From an uncultured Oscillospiraceae bacterium (lineage in GTDB: Bacteria > Bacillota > Clostridia > Oscillospirales > Oscillospiraceae): 50,767 bases of DNA. Position 1 is the stretch's first letter, and each line of letters opens with the position of its first letter. Where the stretch lies: contig CALXDL010000025.1 in NCBI GenBank assembly GCA_944387055.1, forward strand, positions 1 to 50,767. The letters are read 5' to 3'. The position numbers were made by a program, and so were the translations under genes. Under the pieces are notes generated by a model. It did not search any database. It saw only the letters and a program-made list of their open reading frames with translations, and had not been told where the DNA came from. Shown here piece after piece: positions 15,972 through 23,403 of this stretch.

Positions 15972-16793
15972 GTGTGCATCATACGGATCAATCATAGCAG
16001 TCCCGTCCCCCTCTATTATCAGCTGCGAGAGCAGATCCGGGACAATATCCTCTCAGGCAGGTGGGAATACGGGAAGGAACTTCCCGGGGAACTGCAGTTG
16101 TGTGAGTCTTTGAACCTGAGCCGCGCGACAGTCAAGCAGGCGATGGACGGTCTCGTCCAAGAGCGGCTGGTGGAGCGGAAAAAAGGGAAGGGGACCTTCG
16201 TCATCTATCAAAACGAAGGGCACAATATCTTTTCCGATCCAAGCTTGACACGACAGATGGAAGCCGTCGGCGTTGAGGTCTATTCCCGCGTCCTCTTGTC
16301 GGAGATCGGGAGCCTTGAGAACGACGTCTCCGGGTATTTCGATGAGAACACGGCGGACTTCCGCAAGATCCGGCGTGTCCGATACGCCAGGAACCGTCCG
16401 CTGGCCATCGAGGAGAACTACATCCGGAAAGACTGGGCAAAGGACATCCTGAAGCAGAACTTGAACAAGATCTCCATCTACCGGTATCTGGAGCAGGCGA
16501 ACGACATGCAGTTCGACGCCTATCATATCACAGCCGCTCCCATCCTCCTGAGCACGGAGGACAAGCAGCTGCTGGGATTGGAGGACGAACGCATCCAACT
16601 GATCGTTTTCAAGAAGGATATCGTCGGCATCCGCCTGGACATCACTGCGTACAGCAAGAACGAAAAGGTCATGTTCAATCGCAGGTTCCTCAATGGGAAC
16701 CACTTCTCGATCTCGGTGGATTACGATGCGATGACGAGACAGTTCACCATCGGCGGCGGAAAGATGACGATCCCAGGCGACGAGTCGGAGTGA
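15972..16793 (+). CDS. GntR/HutC-family transcriptional regulator with UTRA domain
   Basis: A protein of about 273 residues. The N-terminal winged helix has the usual PLYYQLREQIRDNILSG opening, SRATVKQAMDGLVQERLVE recognition helix and RKKGKGTFV wing; residues about 100-265 form a UTRA effector domain (RRVRYARNRPLAIEENYI and a later DITAYSKNEK-type stretch). It probably senses a small carboxylate or amino acid and controls the symporter and racemase-like genes downstream, and itself through the palindrome at its promoter. The start is uncertain: homologues usually begin Met-x-Ile-Asn, which falls on ATA (15981), eight bases after GGAGG; the only in-frame canonical start nearby is GTG 15972, only about three bases from its GGAGG. 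GTG is annotated. Confidence 0.83.
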   Translation: MCIIRINHSSPVPLYYQLREQIRDNILSGRWEYGKELPGELQLCESLNLSRATVKQAMDGLVQERLVERKKGKGTFVIYQNEGHNIFSDPSLTRQMEAVGVEVYSRVLLSEIGSLENDVSGYFDENTADFRKIRRVRYARNRPLAIEENYIRKDWAKDILKQNLNKISIYRYLEQANDMQFDAYHITAAPILLSTEDKQLLGLEDERIQLIVFKKDIVGIRLDITAYSKNEKVMFNRRFLNGNHFSISVDYDAMTRQFTIGGGKMTIPGDESE

Positions 16794-16995
16794 CCGCCTA
16801 GGCCATAGACAACAGCATAACGAACATTTTTTCGAGCACGGCACGTGGTCGGTCTATTTTTTGCACCCAAAATCCAAAAAGTATCGCATTTGAACAAGAG
16901 GATCCCCAGAGAGGCATCGGACATCCGAGACGGGAAGCTGCCTCCTCTGTTTCAGATAAAATCTCTATATGACGGGAATGATGGGAGGAAACAAA

Positions 16996-18228
16996 ATGGC
17001 AAAAGTCAAAAAACTTGGTTTTACCACGAAGGTGCTCATCGGTCTAGTCCTTGGTGGCGTCTGCGGGATGGTGATCGGGCCGCAGATCTCTTGTATCGGG
17101 TTCATCGGCACGATCTTCCTGCGGCTGCTGCGCGTCAGTGTCGTCCCGCTGATCTTCTGCAATATCATCCTGGCAGTCGCCGGCATGGGGGACGTCAAGA
17201 AGCTGGGCCGCATCGGCATCAAGCTGATCGTCATCTTCATGGCCACCACGTTCATCGCGGCCACAGTGGGCCTGGTCTCCGCTCTGGTGATCAACCCGGG
17301 CCATGGGTTCGTGATGACGGATATCGGCGAAGTGGCGGAGCAGACGGCGCCGACGGTCTCGGAGACGATCCTCGGGTTCTTCGGGACCAATATCATCGGC
17401 TCCATGGCTGAGGGCAACATGCTCCACGTGATCTCCTTCGCGATCATCTCCGGCATCGGCATCATGTTCATGAAGGAAGAGGACCAGACCAAGCTGCTGG
17501 GCGGCGTCGGCCTGATTTCCAGATATATCATGAGCTTCCTGCGGCTGGTGATGAAGTTCACCCCGATCGGCGTCTTCTGCCTGATCGCCAATACCACGGG
17601 CACCTACGGCGCGGATGTGATCGGCCCCCTGGGCAAGTTCATCCTGACCATCTATATCGGCCTGGCGATCCACGCGTTCGTCGTATACGGCGGCCTTTAT
17701 GCGATCGGTACCCGCAAAAATCCCTTCACGTTCTGGAAGCTGATCGCGCCTGTCTGGACCACCAGCTTCTCCACCTGCTCCACGGCCGCCACGATGCCGG
17801 TATCCATGCGGACCTGCGAGGAGAACCTGAAGCTGCGCAAAGAGGTCTCTGACCTGACGATCCCCCTGGGTGCCAACATGAACATGGACGGCAACGGACT
17901 GTGGTATGGTGTGGTGGCCATCTTCGTGGCGGAAGTGGTCGGCATCGACATGAGCATCAGCTCCATGGCCGTGGCCATCCTGACCGGCGTTTTGATGACG
18001 TTGGGCAGCCCCGGCATCCCCGGCGGCATCGTCGTGTCCACCACGATCTTCCTGCAGACCATGGGCATGCCGATCGAGTTCGTCGCTCTGCTCACGGGCA
18101 TCTTCAGCATCATGGACATGGGCATCACCACTGTCAATTGCGTGGGCTCCGTGGTCGTTGCGGCCGTGGTCTCCGCCAGTGAGGAGAAGCGTGAGAAAAA
18201 GCTGCAGAACGCAGTGCCCAAGATGTAA
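16996..18228 (+). CDS. Dicarboxylate/amino acid:cation symporter (SDF/DAACS family)
   Basis: A 410-residue Na+- or H+-coupled carrier of the GltP/DctA fold. Family landmarks: LRLLRVSVVPLIFCNI in the first third, GNMLHVISFAIISGIG, the Ser-rich hairpin TSFSTCSTAATMPVSM near residue 255, GANMNMDGNG (the NMDGT-type substrate and cation motif) near 295, and GSPGIPGG in hairpin 2. Substrates of relatives are C4-dicarboxylates, aspartate, glutamate or neutral amino acids. The last residue of the motif is Gly rather than the usual Thr, so specificity may differ. ATG 16996 is chosen over 16969 because GGAGG lies seven bases upstream. The gene is followed 14 bases later by the racemase-like gene, which supports an amino-acid or dicarboxylate substrate. 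Confidence 0.9.
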   Translation: MAKVKKLGFTTKVLIGLVLGGVCGMVIGPQISCIGFIGTIFLRLLRVSVVPLIFCNIILAVAGMGDVKKLGRIGIKLIVIFMATTFIAATVGLVSALVINPGHGFVMTDIGEVAEQTAPTVSETILGFFGTNIIGSMAEGNMLHVISFAIISGIGIMFMKEEDQTKLLGGVGLISRYIMSFLRLVMKFTPIGVFCLIANTTGTYGADVIGPLGKFILTIYIGLAIHAFVVYGGLYAIGTRKNPFTFWKLIAPVWTTSFSTCSTAATMPVSMRTCEENLKLRKEVSDLTIPLGANMNMDGNGLWYGVVAIFVAEVVGIDMSISSMAVAILTGVLMTLGSPGIPGGIVVSTTIFLQTMGMPIEFVALLTGIFSIMDMGITTVNCVGSVVVAAVVSASEEKREKKLQNAVPKM

Positions 18229-18242
18229 AAAAGGAGGAGTTT

Positions 18243-18953
18243 ATGTCTGAAAAAGTGATCGGGATCATGGGCGGCATGGGGCCTGAAGCAGGCGCAGACC
18301 TGTTTTTGAGGATCACCAAGGCCACCCATGCCAAGCGGGACGAGGACCATCTGCACATCATCATGGACAGCAATCCCAAGATGCCCAGCCGTCAAGATGC
18401 GATCTTACACGGCGGCGAGAGCCCCGTCCCCGCGATGATCGCCACCGCGCAAAACCTGGTGCGGGCTGGCGCAGACGTCATCATCATCGGCGCGAATACC
18501 GCCCACTACTTCTATGACGATGTGGCAAAGGCCGTTCCGGTACCCTTCCTCCACATCATCGATGAGGCAGTCCGCGAGACCGCCCGCCAAGTCCCGGGGA
18601 TCCGGAAAGTGGGCGTCATGGCCACCACGGCCGCGATGCAGGCACATGTCTATGAGAAGTCCTGTGATAAATTCGGGATCGAGGTGATGGAGGTCCCGGC
18701 GGATACACAGGCTCGGATGCAGGCCGCGATCTTCGACCACGACTATGGCTTCAAATACAATGGCCGGACGGACAAGTGCATCGCCGAGGCCTGCGCAGTA
18801 GCAGAGGAGCTGATCGCCAACGGAGCCCAAGCGCTGATCATGGGATGCACAGAGATCCCTCTGATCCTGGGCGAGACCACGTTCTCCGTTCCGCTGATCG
18901 ATCCCAATGAGATCATCGCAAACGTTGCGGTGGCATATGCCAAGGGTGAGTGA
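18243..18953 (+). CDS. Aspartate/glutamate racemase superfamily protein lacking the first catalytic Cys
   Basis: A 236-residue Asp/Glu racemase-fold protein. IGIMGGMGPEAG at residues 6-17, the DSNPKMPSRQDAIL substrate loop at 42-55 and the second catalytic motif GCTEIPL (Cys202) are intact. The first motif, normally CNT, reads Ala84-Asn85-Thr86 (IIIGANTAH). Two-base racemases need both cysteines, so ordinary racemisation is doubtful. Single-Cys relatives include arylmalonate decarboxylase, and an E. coli homologue uses Thr at the first position. Its product may therefore act as a decarboxylase, isomerase or one-sided epimerase. It is translated from GGAGG just after the symporter gene and ends at a strong terminator, so substrate import and conversion are coupled. 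Confidence 0.88.
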   Translation: MSEKVIGIMGGMGPEAGADLFLRITKATHAKRDEDHLHIIMDSNPKMPSRQDAILHGGESPVPAMIATAQNLVRAGADVIIIGANTAHYFYDDVAKAVPVPFLHIIDEAVRETARQVPGIRKVGVMATTAAMQAHVYEKSCDKFGIEVMEVPADTQARMQAAIFDHDYGFKYNGRTDKCIAEACAVAEELIANGAQALIMGCTEIPLILGETTFSVPLIDPNEIIANVAVAYAKGE

Positions 18954-18963
18954 GCTCAAAATT

Positions 18964-19007
18964 GGAGAGGAGCGCCCCGCTTGGGCGCTCCTCTCCGTTT
19001 CTTTTTC
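18964..19007 (+). terminator. Intrinsic terminator of the symporter/racemase-like operon
   Basis: A GGAGAGGAGCGCCC/GGGCGCTCCTCTCC stem, loop CGCTT, then GTTTCTTTTT. Confidence 0.87.
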
Positions 19008-19040
19008 AAAAAATCCCATTCTAGAACAGGGAGGTCGGTC

Positions 19041-20489
19041 ATGTTAACACAAACGCTCCGGTCTTTTTTGAAGATCGGTATCGTGGGCTTCGGGGGCGGG
19101 AGCGCCCTGATCCCGGTGGTGGAGGCGGAAGTCGTATCCAGCCACCATTACATCACGAAAGAGCAGTATGCAGAACACAACATCGTGGGCAACATCACAC
19201 CGGGCGCGCTGCCGCCGAAGCTGGGGATGCTCAGCGGCTATGACATGGCTGGTCTCCCCGGGATGGCTACCGGTGCCTTCGCCGTCTCCTTTCCCGGAGC
19301 GTTGTTGACAGTCTTGTTCCTCTCACTGCTGTCGGTCTTGGGGACACCGGCCGTCCAGCAGATCCGGGCCGCCTCCATCGGGATCTCCGCATTCATCATC
19401 GTCCTGCTGTTGGAATATGTTGCAAAGGTCCTGCGGGATGCCGCTCAGGGCGGGCGGAGGCGGTCGTCGTGGGTCTTGATGATCGGCAGCTTCCTTCTGA
19501 CGTGCGGGAAGGAGGCCCTCGGCCTCCTGGAGGACGCCATGGGTGGGACGCTTACCACAGCAGGCCCCCTGTTCGACATCTCCACGATCGACCTGCTGGT
19601 GCTGGTCTTCTTCCTGATCTTCTTCACAGGCGGGAAGATCAAGAGCAAGCGGATGGCCTTTGCCTGTGTGCTGTCGGTCCTTTATGTGCTGCTCTATGGG
19701 AAGGGCGCGCTCCTGGGGGTCCGAGGGGGCCTCCCCCTCCAGGCCGGGCTGCTGCTCCTGGCAGTCCTCACGATGCTCCGCGATATGCGGCGGGAGGGGA
19801 TCCGCGCCACGGGGCAGCTCTCCATGCGGACCGTGTGGAAAAAGGTGGGCGTCTTCCTGATCCCGCTGGTGATCGTTTTCGTGTTTGCCTTCGCGCTGTG
19901 CCGCATGGCGCCTACATATCTCGTCAATGGTCTTCTCTCCACTGTGACCTCCTTTGGAGGCGGCGAGGCATATTTGACCGTGGCAGAGGGGATCTTCGTC
20001 TCCTCCGGGATGGTCGACTCCTCCGCTTTCTACGGGCAGATCGTCCCGATCGCCAACGCGCTCCCGGGACCGATCCTGGTCAAGATCCTCTGCGGCATCG
20101 GATATCTCATCGGTCTGGAAGACGGCGGGATGTGGAGCGGCTATGCCATGGCACTGCTGGGCCTCATGATCGGAGTATGCGGCACCTGTATCGTCTGCAT
20201 CTTGGTGGAAGCGGTCTATCGCAAGTTCTCCAGCCTGCCGGTCTTCGCCACGCTCAAAGCCTGGATCCTCCCGGTGATCTGCGGGATGCTGCTCACCACT
20301 GTCCTGTCGATGGTGGGGGAGAGCGTCACGGTCATCCGTGAGACGGGCAGCTCCTTCCCGACGGCTTTTTTCCTTGTGGCGGGACTGTATCTCGCCGCGA
20401 ACGTGCTGCAGCGGAAACTCCCCGGAAAAGACCTTTTGGTCATCCTGGTGACGGGCGCGGCGTCTGTGGCGATCTTCCATCTCCTTTGA
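19041..20489 (+). CDS. Chromate transporter family protein, both CHR halves fused
   Basis: A 482-residue membrane protein with two CHR domains. The first half has KIGIVGFGGGSALIPVVEAEVV, VGNITPGALPPKLGMLSGY and a following small-residue-rich helix. The second half repeats it with VTSFGGGEAYLTVAEG, IVPIANALPGPILVKILCGIGY. In many Clostridia the halves are separate genes; here they are joined by an Arg-rich loop (MLRDMRREGIRATG). CHR proteins are proton antiporters for chromate in some bacteria, but most Clostridia members have no proven substrate. ATG 19041 (GGGAGG six bases upstream) was preferred to an in-frame start at 18981 that falls inside the preceding terminator. It is a single gene, convergent with a Vat-like gene. 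Confidence 0.88.
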   Translation: MLTQTLRSFLKIGIVGFGGGSALIPVVEAEVVSSHHYITKEQYAEHNIVGNITPGALPPKLGMLSGYDMAGLPGMATGAFAVSFPGALLTVLFLSLLSVLGTPAVQQIRAASIGISAFIIVLLLEYVAKVLRDAAQGGRRRSSWVLMIGSFLLTCGKEALGLLEDAMGGTLTTAGPLFDISTIDLLVLVFFLIFFTGGKIKSKRMAFACVLSVLYVLLYGKGALLGVRGGLPLQAGLLLLAVLTMLRDMRREGIRATGQLSMRTVWKKVGVFLIPLVIVFVFAFALCRMAPTYLVNGLLSTVTSFGGGEAYLTVAEGIFVSSGMVDSSAFYGQIVPIANALPGPILVKILCGIGYLIGLEDGGMWSGYAMALLGLMIGVCGTCIVCILVEAVYRKFSSLPVFATLKAWILPVICGMLLTTVLSMVGESVTVIRETGSSFPTAFFLVAGLYLAANVLQRKLPGKDLLVILVTGAASVAIFHLL

Positions 20490-20514
20490 TCCGCTCTGCC
20501 TCCGGCAGATATCT

Positions 20515-20551
20515 GGATGGCCCGGCCCCAAAATGGGGCCGGGCCATCCTT
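20515..20551. terminator. Terminator hairpin between convergent genes
   Basis: GGATGGCCCGGCCCC-AAAAT-GGGGCCGGGCCATCC is a 15-bp perfect stem with a short T-rich exit on plus (TTATC). Confidence 0.68.
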
Positions 20552-20554
20552 ATC

Positions 20555-21241
20555 TCATCTGTCTTCGTCTGCACCCAGGCGCTTTTCCAGCGCTGCGCGC
20601 ACGGACGCCAGGTCCGGATCGCACAGCAGAGGGATGTCCTCCGCCAGCTGCTCCGGCGGCTCGTCCCACCATCTCCACTCCAGCAACAGCCCGATCAGCT
20701 CGTCTGAGAACCGCTTTTTCATCAGCCGCGCCGGATCTCCTCCCACCACACCATAGGGCGGGACGTCTTTGGTGACTACGGAACATGCGGCGATGATGGC
20801 GCCGTCCCCGATGTGCACGCCCGGCAGGATGACGCTTTCCCTGCCGATCCACACATCGTTCCCCACCACGGTGTCGCCCTTGAAGGGGAGCTGGGAGAGG
20901 TGGGGCGGTGCTTTCTCGCTCCATATCCCGCCGAACACCTGGAAGGGATAGGTCGTGACGCTGCTGATCCGGTGATTGGCCGGACCCATGATGAACCTCA
21001 CACCGGATGCGATGGAACAGAATTTCCCGATGATGAGTCTGTCGCCGAACTCCGGATAATTGAAGAGGACGTTGTTGCGCTCGAATCCCGTAGGGTCCAC
21101 GGGGTCGTCATAATAGGTATAGTCCCCGATGGAGATGTTCGGGGCCGTCACCACGTTCTTGATATAGCAGGATGTGCTGTATCCATTCGGAAAGACCACG
21201 TTCGGGTCTGGGATATCTATTTTGCGGACAGTCGTGTCCAT
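20555..21241 (-). CDS. Vat-like xenobiotic O-acetyltransferase (left-handed beta-helix)
   Basis: A 228-residue hexapeptide-repeat acetyltransferase resembling streptogramin A acetyltransferases. Matching landmarks: IGDYTYYDD near residue 38, [22 protein letters not shown] (catalytic His90) near 70-91, [45 protein letters not shown], and a C-terminal helix with EWRWWDEP. Such enzymes acetylate streptogramin A or chloramphenicol from acetyl-CoA; a housekeeping substrate is also possible in an anaerobe without selection. AAAGGAGG lies seven bases before ATG 21241. Upstream in-frame codons to 21346 are not conserved. No mobile element flanks it and its composition matches its neighbours, so it appears resident. 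Confidence 0.83.
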   Translation of the reverse strand: MDTTVRKIDIPDPNVVFPNGYSTSCYIKNVVTAPNISIGDYTYYDDPVDPTGFERNNVLFNYPEFGDRLIIGKFCSIASGVRFIMGPANHRISSVTTYPFQVFGGIWSEKAPPHLSQLPFKGDTVVGNDVWIGRESVILPGVHIGDGAIIAACSVVTKDVPPYGVVGGDPARLMKKRFSDELIGLLLEWRWWDEPPEQLAEDIPLLCDPDLASVRAALEKRLGADEDR

Positions 21242-21417
21242 CGTGCTTCCTCCTTTTATTCCATAGACCACTTCCTCTCCTGGCGCACCGCCGTAGCGAC
21301 CGCCCGCTTTCTCCGGATCTCCCGCATGATGACTCCTTCTTTCCATGGATATCTTTCATCCGGCCGCTGAGCCGGACGTTCCGCGGCCATTCTACCACGG
21401 AGGGCGCGGGCTGACAA

Positions 21418-21455
21418 GATAAATGGCAGCGGGCCCGGATGGGGACCCGCTGCCA
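21418..21455 (-). terminator. Terminator of the MacAB-like operon
   Basis: Reading the minus strand, TGGCAGCGGG pairs with CCCGCTGCCA, followed by TTTATCTT, 15 bases after the permease stop. Confidence 0.75.
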
Positions 21456-21469
21456 GGATGGACCAGCCA

Positions 21470-22669
21470 TCAATCGTATCGCAAAGCGTCGATGGGATTG
21501 AGCAGTGCCGCTTTCTTAGCAGGCAGATAGCCGAAGATGATGCCGATGCCGGTAGAGACGGCGAACGCCACCACGATCGCCACGATGCTGGGTGTGACGG
21601 TGATGGGCGTATCCGGCATGACGCGCGCGATCACAGTGGTGGCCACCGCCGAGAGCCCATCGCCCAACAGGATGCCCAGCACGCCGCCCAGGGCCGAAGT
21701 CGTGGCCGCCTCGATGACGAACTGGCGCATGATGGCACCTTCCCGCGCGCCCAGGGCCTTGCGGATGCCGATCTCTTTCGTCCGTTCGGTAACAGACACC
21801 AGCATGATATTCATGATCCCGATACCGCCCACCACCAGGGAGATGGCAGCGATGCCGGCCAGGATATAGATGACCATGTCCACCATGTTGTTCATCTCAT
21901 CCACCATCTCGGCCATGCTGATGACCGTATAGGCGTCATCGTCCTCAAAAATGCTGTAGAGCTCGTTCTCCACCAGCGTCTTGGCCTCGGACACCTGGTC
22001 AGCGTCCTGGACCGTAATCACATAGCTGCCGATGGTCCCGGTAAAGCTCAGACGCGCAGCCGTGGAATAGGGGACGAAGACGCAGTCGTCGGTGCCGCCC
22101 TCTTCCAGGTCGCTGGTCTCTGCCGCCATGACGCCCACGATGGTAAAGGTGGTCCCGCCCACTTTCAATGTCTCGCCCACGGCGTCCCCCCCGAAATAGG
22201 CCATGTTCAGATACTGTCCGATCACGCAGACCTTTTTCCGACCTGTCATATCCGTGTATTGGAGGCCGCGTCCCTGCGCCACTTCATAGCCCTTCATAGT
22301 GAAGTAGTCCTCACTGACGCCGGTGACGGAGGTACCGCTGTGGCTTTCGCTGCCGATCTTCACCGACCCGCTCATGGTGACCGTAGGGGATATCTGCTTG
22401 AGGACATCAGCGTGGTCGGCCACTATCTGGTACATCTGCTCCTCCGAGACGCTCCGGGAGGAGCCTCTGCCCATAATCGACACTGTGAGAGAGTCCGTGC
22501 CCATGTCGGCAAAGCTCTCTTCGATGTACCCCTGCATCCCGTTGCCAAGCCCCACGATGACGATCACCGCGCACACGCCGATGATGATGCCCAGCATGGT
22601 GAGGAACGTACGCATCTTACTGCCCAAGATGTTCTTGATAGACAGCTGGAACGTCTCCAAAAGGCTCAT
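21470..22669 (-). CDS. MacB-like ABC transporter permease
   Basis: A 399-residue FtsX/MacB-type permease: N-terminal transmembrane helix (MRTFLTMLGIIIGVCAVIVIVGLG, about residues 19-42), a large extracytoplasmic MacB-PCD domain (about 45-270), and three C-terminal helices with VVGGIGIMNIMLVSVTERTKEIGIRKALGA, the family hallmark. It exports peptides, antibiotics or lipophilic substrates by mechanotransmission with the ATPase and adaptor encoded just upstream. Its ATG overlaps the ATPase stop by four bases, and the operon order is adaptor, ATPase, permease. The substrate is unknown. Confidence 0.92.
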   Translation of the reverse strand: MSLLETFQLSIKNILGSKMRTFLTMLGIIIGVCAVIVIVGLGNGMQGYIEESFADMGTDSLTVSIMGRGSSRSVSEEQMYQIVADHADVLKQISPTVTMSGSVKIGSESHSGTSVTGVSEDYFTMKGYEVAQGRGLQYTDMTGRKKVCVIGQYLNMAYFGGDAVGETLKVGGTTFTIVGVMAAETSDLEEGGTDDCVFVPYSTAARLSFTGTIGSYVITVQDADQVSEAKTLVENELYSIFEDDDAYTVISMAEMVDEMNNMVDMVIYILAGIAAISLVVGGIGIMNIMLVSVTERTKEIGIRKALGAREGAIMRQFVIEAATTSALGGVLGILLGDGLSAVATTVIARVMPDTPITVTPSIVAIVVAFAVSTGIGIIFGYLPAKKAALLNPIDALRYD

Positions 22670-23403
22670 CCTGCCGCCCCCTTCCCGGCTAGGCCGGGCG
22701 TCACCACGGCCTCTGGCGCATGAGCGTCCCCATCATAGACCACCCGGCCGTCCTCCAGGCGGATGATCCGCTGGGCCTGGACGGCGATGGAGTTATCGTG
22801 CGTGATGAGGACCACGGTGTTCCCAGCCTCATGGAGCTGCTGGAGCATGATCAGCACCTCCCGGCCCGTGTGAGAGTCCAGCGCGCCTGTGGGCTCGTCG
22901 GCCAGGATGACTGCCGGCTCGCCCACCAGGGCCCGGGCAATGGACACGCGCTGCTGCTGGCCGCCTGAGAGCTGGAGAGGCTTGTGCTTGAGCTTATCGC
23001 CCAGGCCCACCATTTCCAGCGCGATCTTCGCCCGGTCATGGCGCTCCGTCTTTGGCACCCCGGCATACATCAGTGGCACTTCCACATTTTCCAGCAGCGT
23101 GAGCTTGGGCAGCAGATTATACTGCTGGAAGATGAAGCCCAGCATCTTATTGCGGATGGCCGCCAGCTGATTTTTGTCCATCTGGCCCACATCCTGTCCG
23201 CCCAGCAGATACGTGCCGGAGGTCGGGACATCCAGACATCCGATGATATTCATACAGGTGGATTTCCCGGACCCGGACTGGCCGACGATGGCCACGAACT
23301 CGCCCTGATCCACCCGGAAAGAGACATGGTCCGCCGCATGGATCGTGGTATCGCCCATCTGATAGAGCTTGCAGACGTCCCGGAATTCGATCAGTGCGCT
23401 CAT
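22666..23403 (-). CDS. MacB/LolD-like ABC transporter ATP-binding protein
   Basis: A 245-residue ATPase with Walker [10 protein letters not shown] near residue 40, Q-loop [13 protein letters not shown] near 90, signature LSGGQQQR near 144, Walker [14 protein letters not shown] near 165 and the switch His in VVLITHDN near 200. It drives the adjacent permease. The start codon overlaps the adaptor stop by one base (TGATG), and its stop overlaps the permease start by four bases, so all three are translationally coupled. The C-terminus carries a short extra tail ([16 protein letters not shown]). Confidence 0.94.
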   Translation of the reverse strand: MSALIEFRDVCKLYQMGDTTIHAADHVSFRVDQGEFVAIVGQSGSGKSTCMNIIGCLDVPTSGTYLLGGQDVGQMDKNQLAAIRNKMLGFIFQQYNLLPKLTLLENVEVPLMYAGVPKTERHDRAKIALEMVGLGDKLKHKPLQLSGGQQQRVSIARALVGEPAVILADEPTGALDSHTGREVLIMLQQLHEAGNTVVLITHDNSIAVQAQRIIRLEDGRVVYDGDAHAPEAVVTPGLAGKGAAG

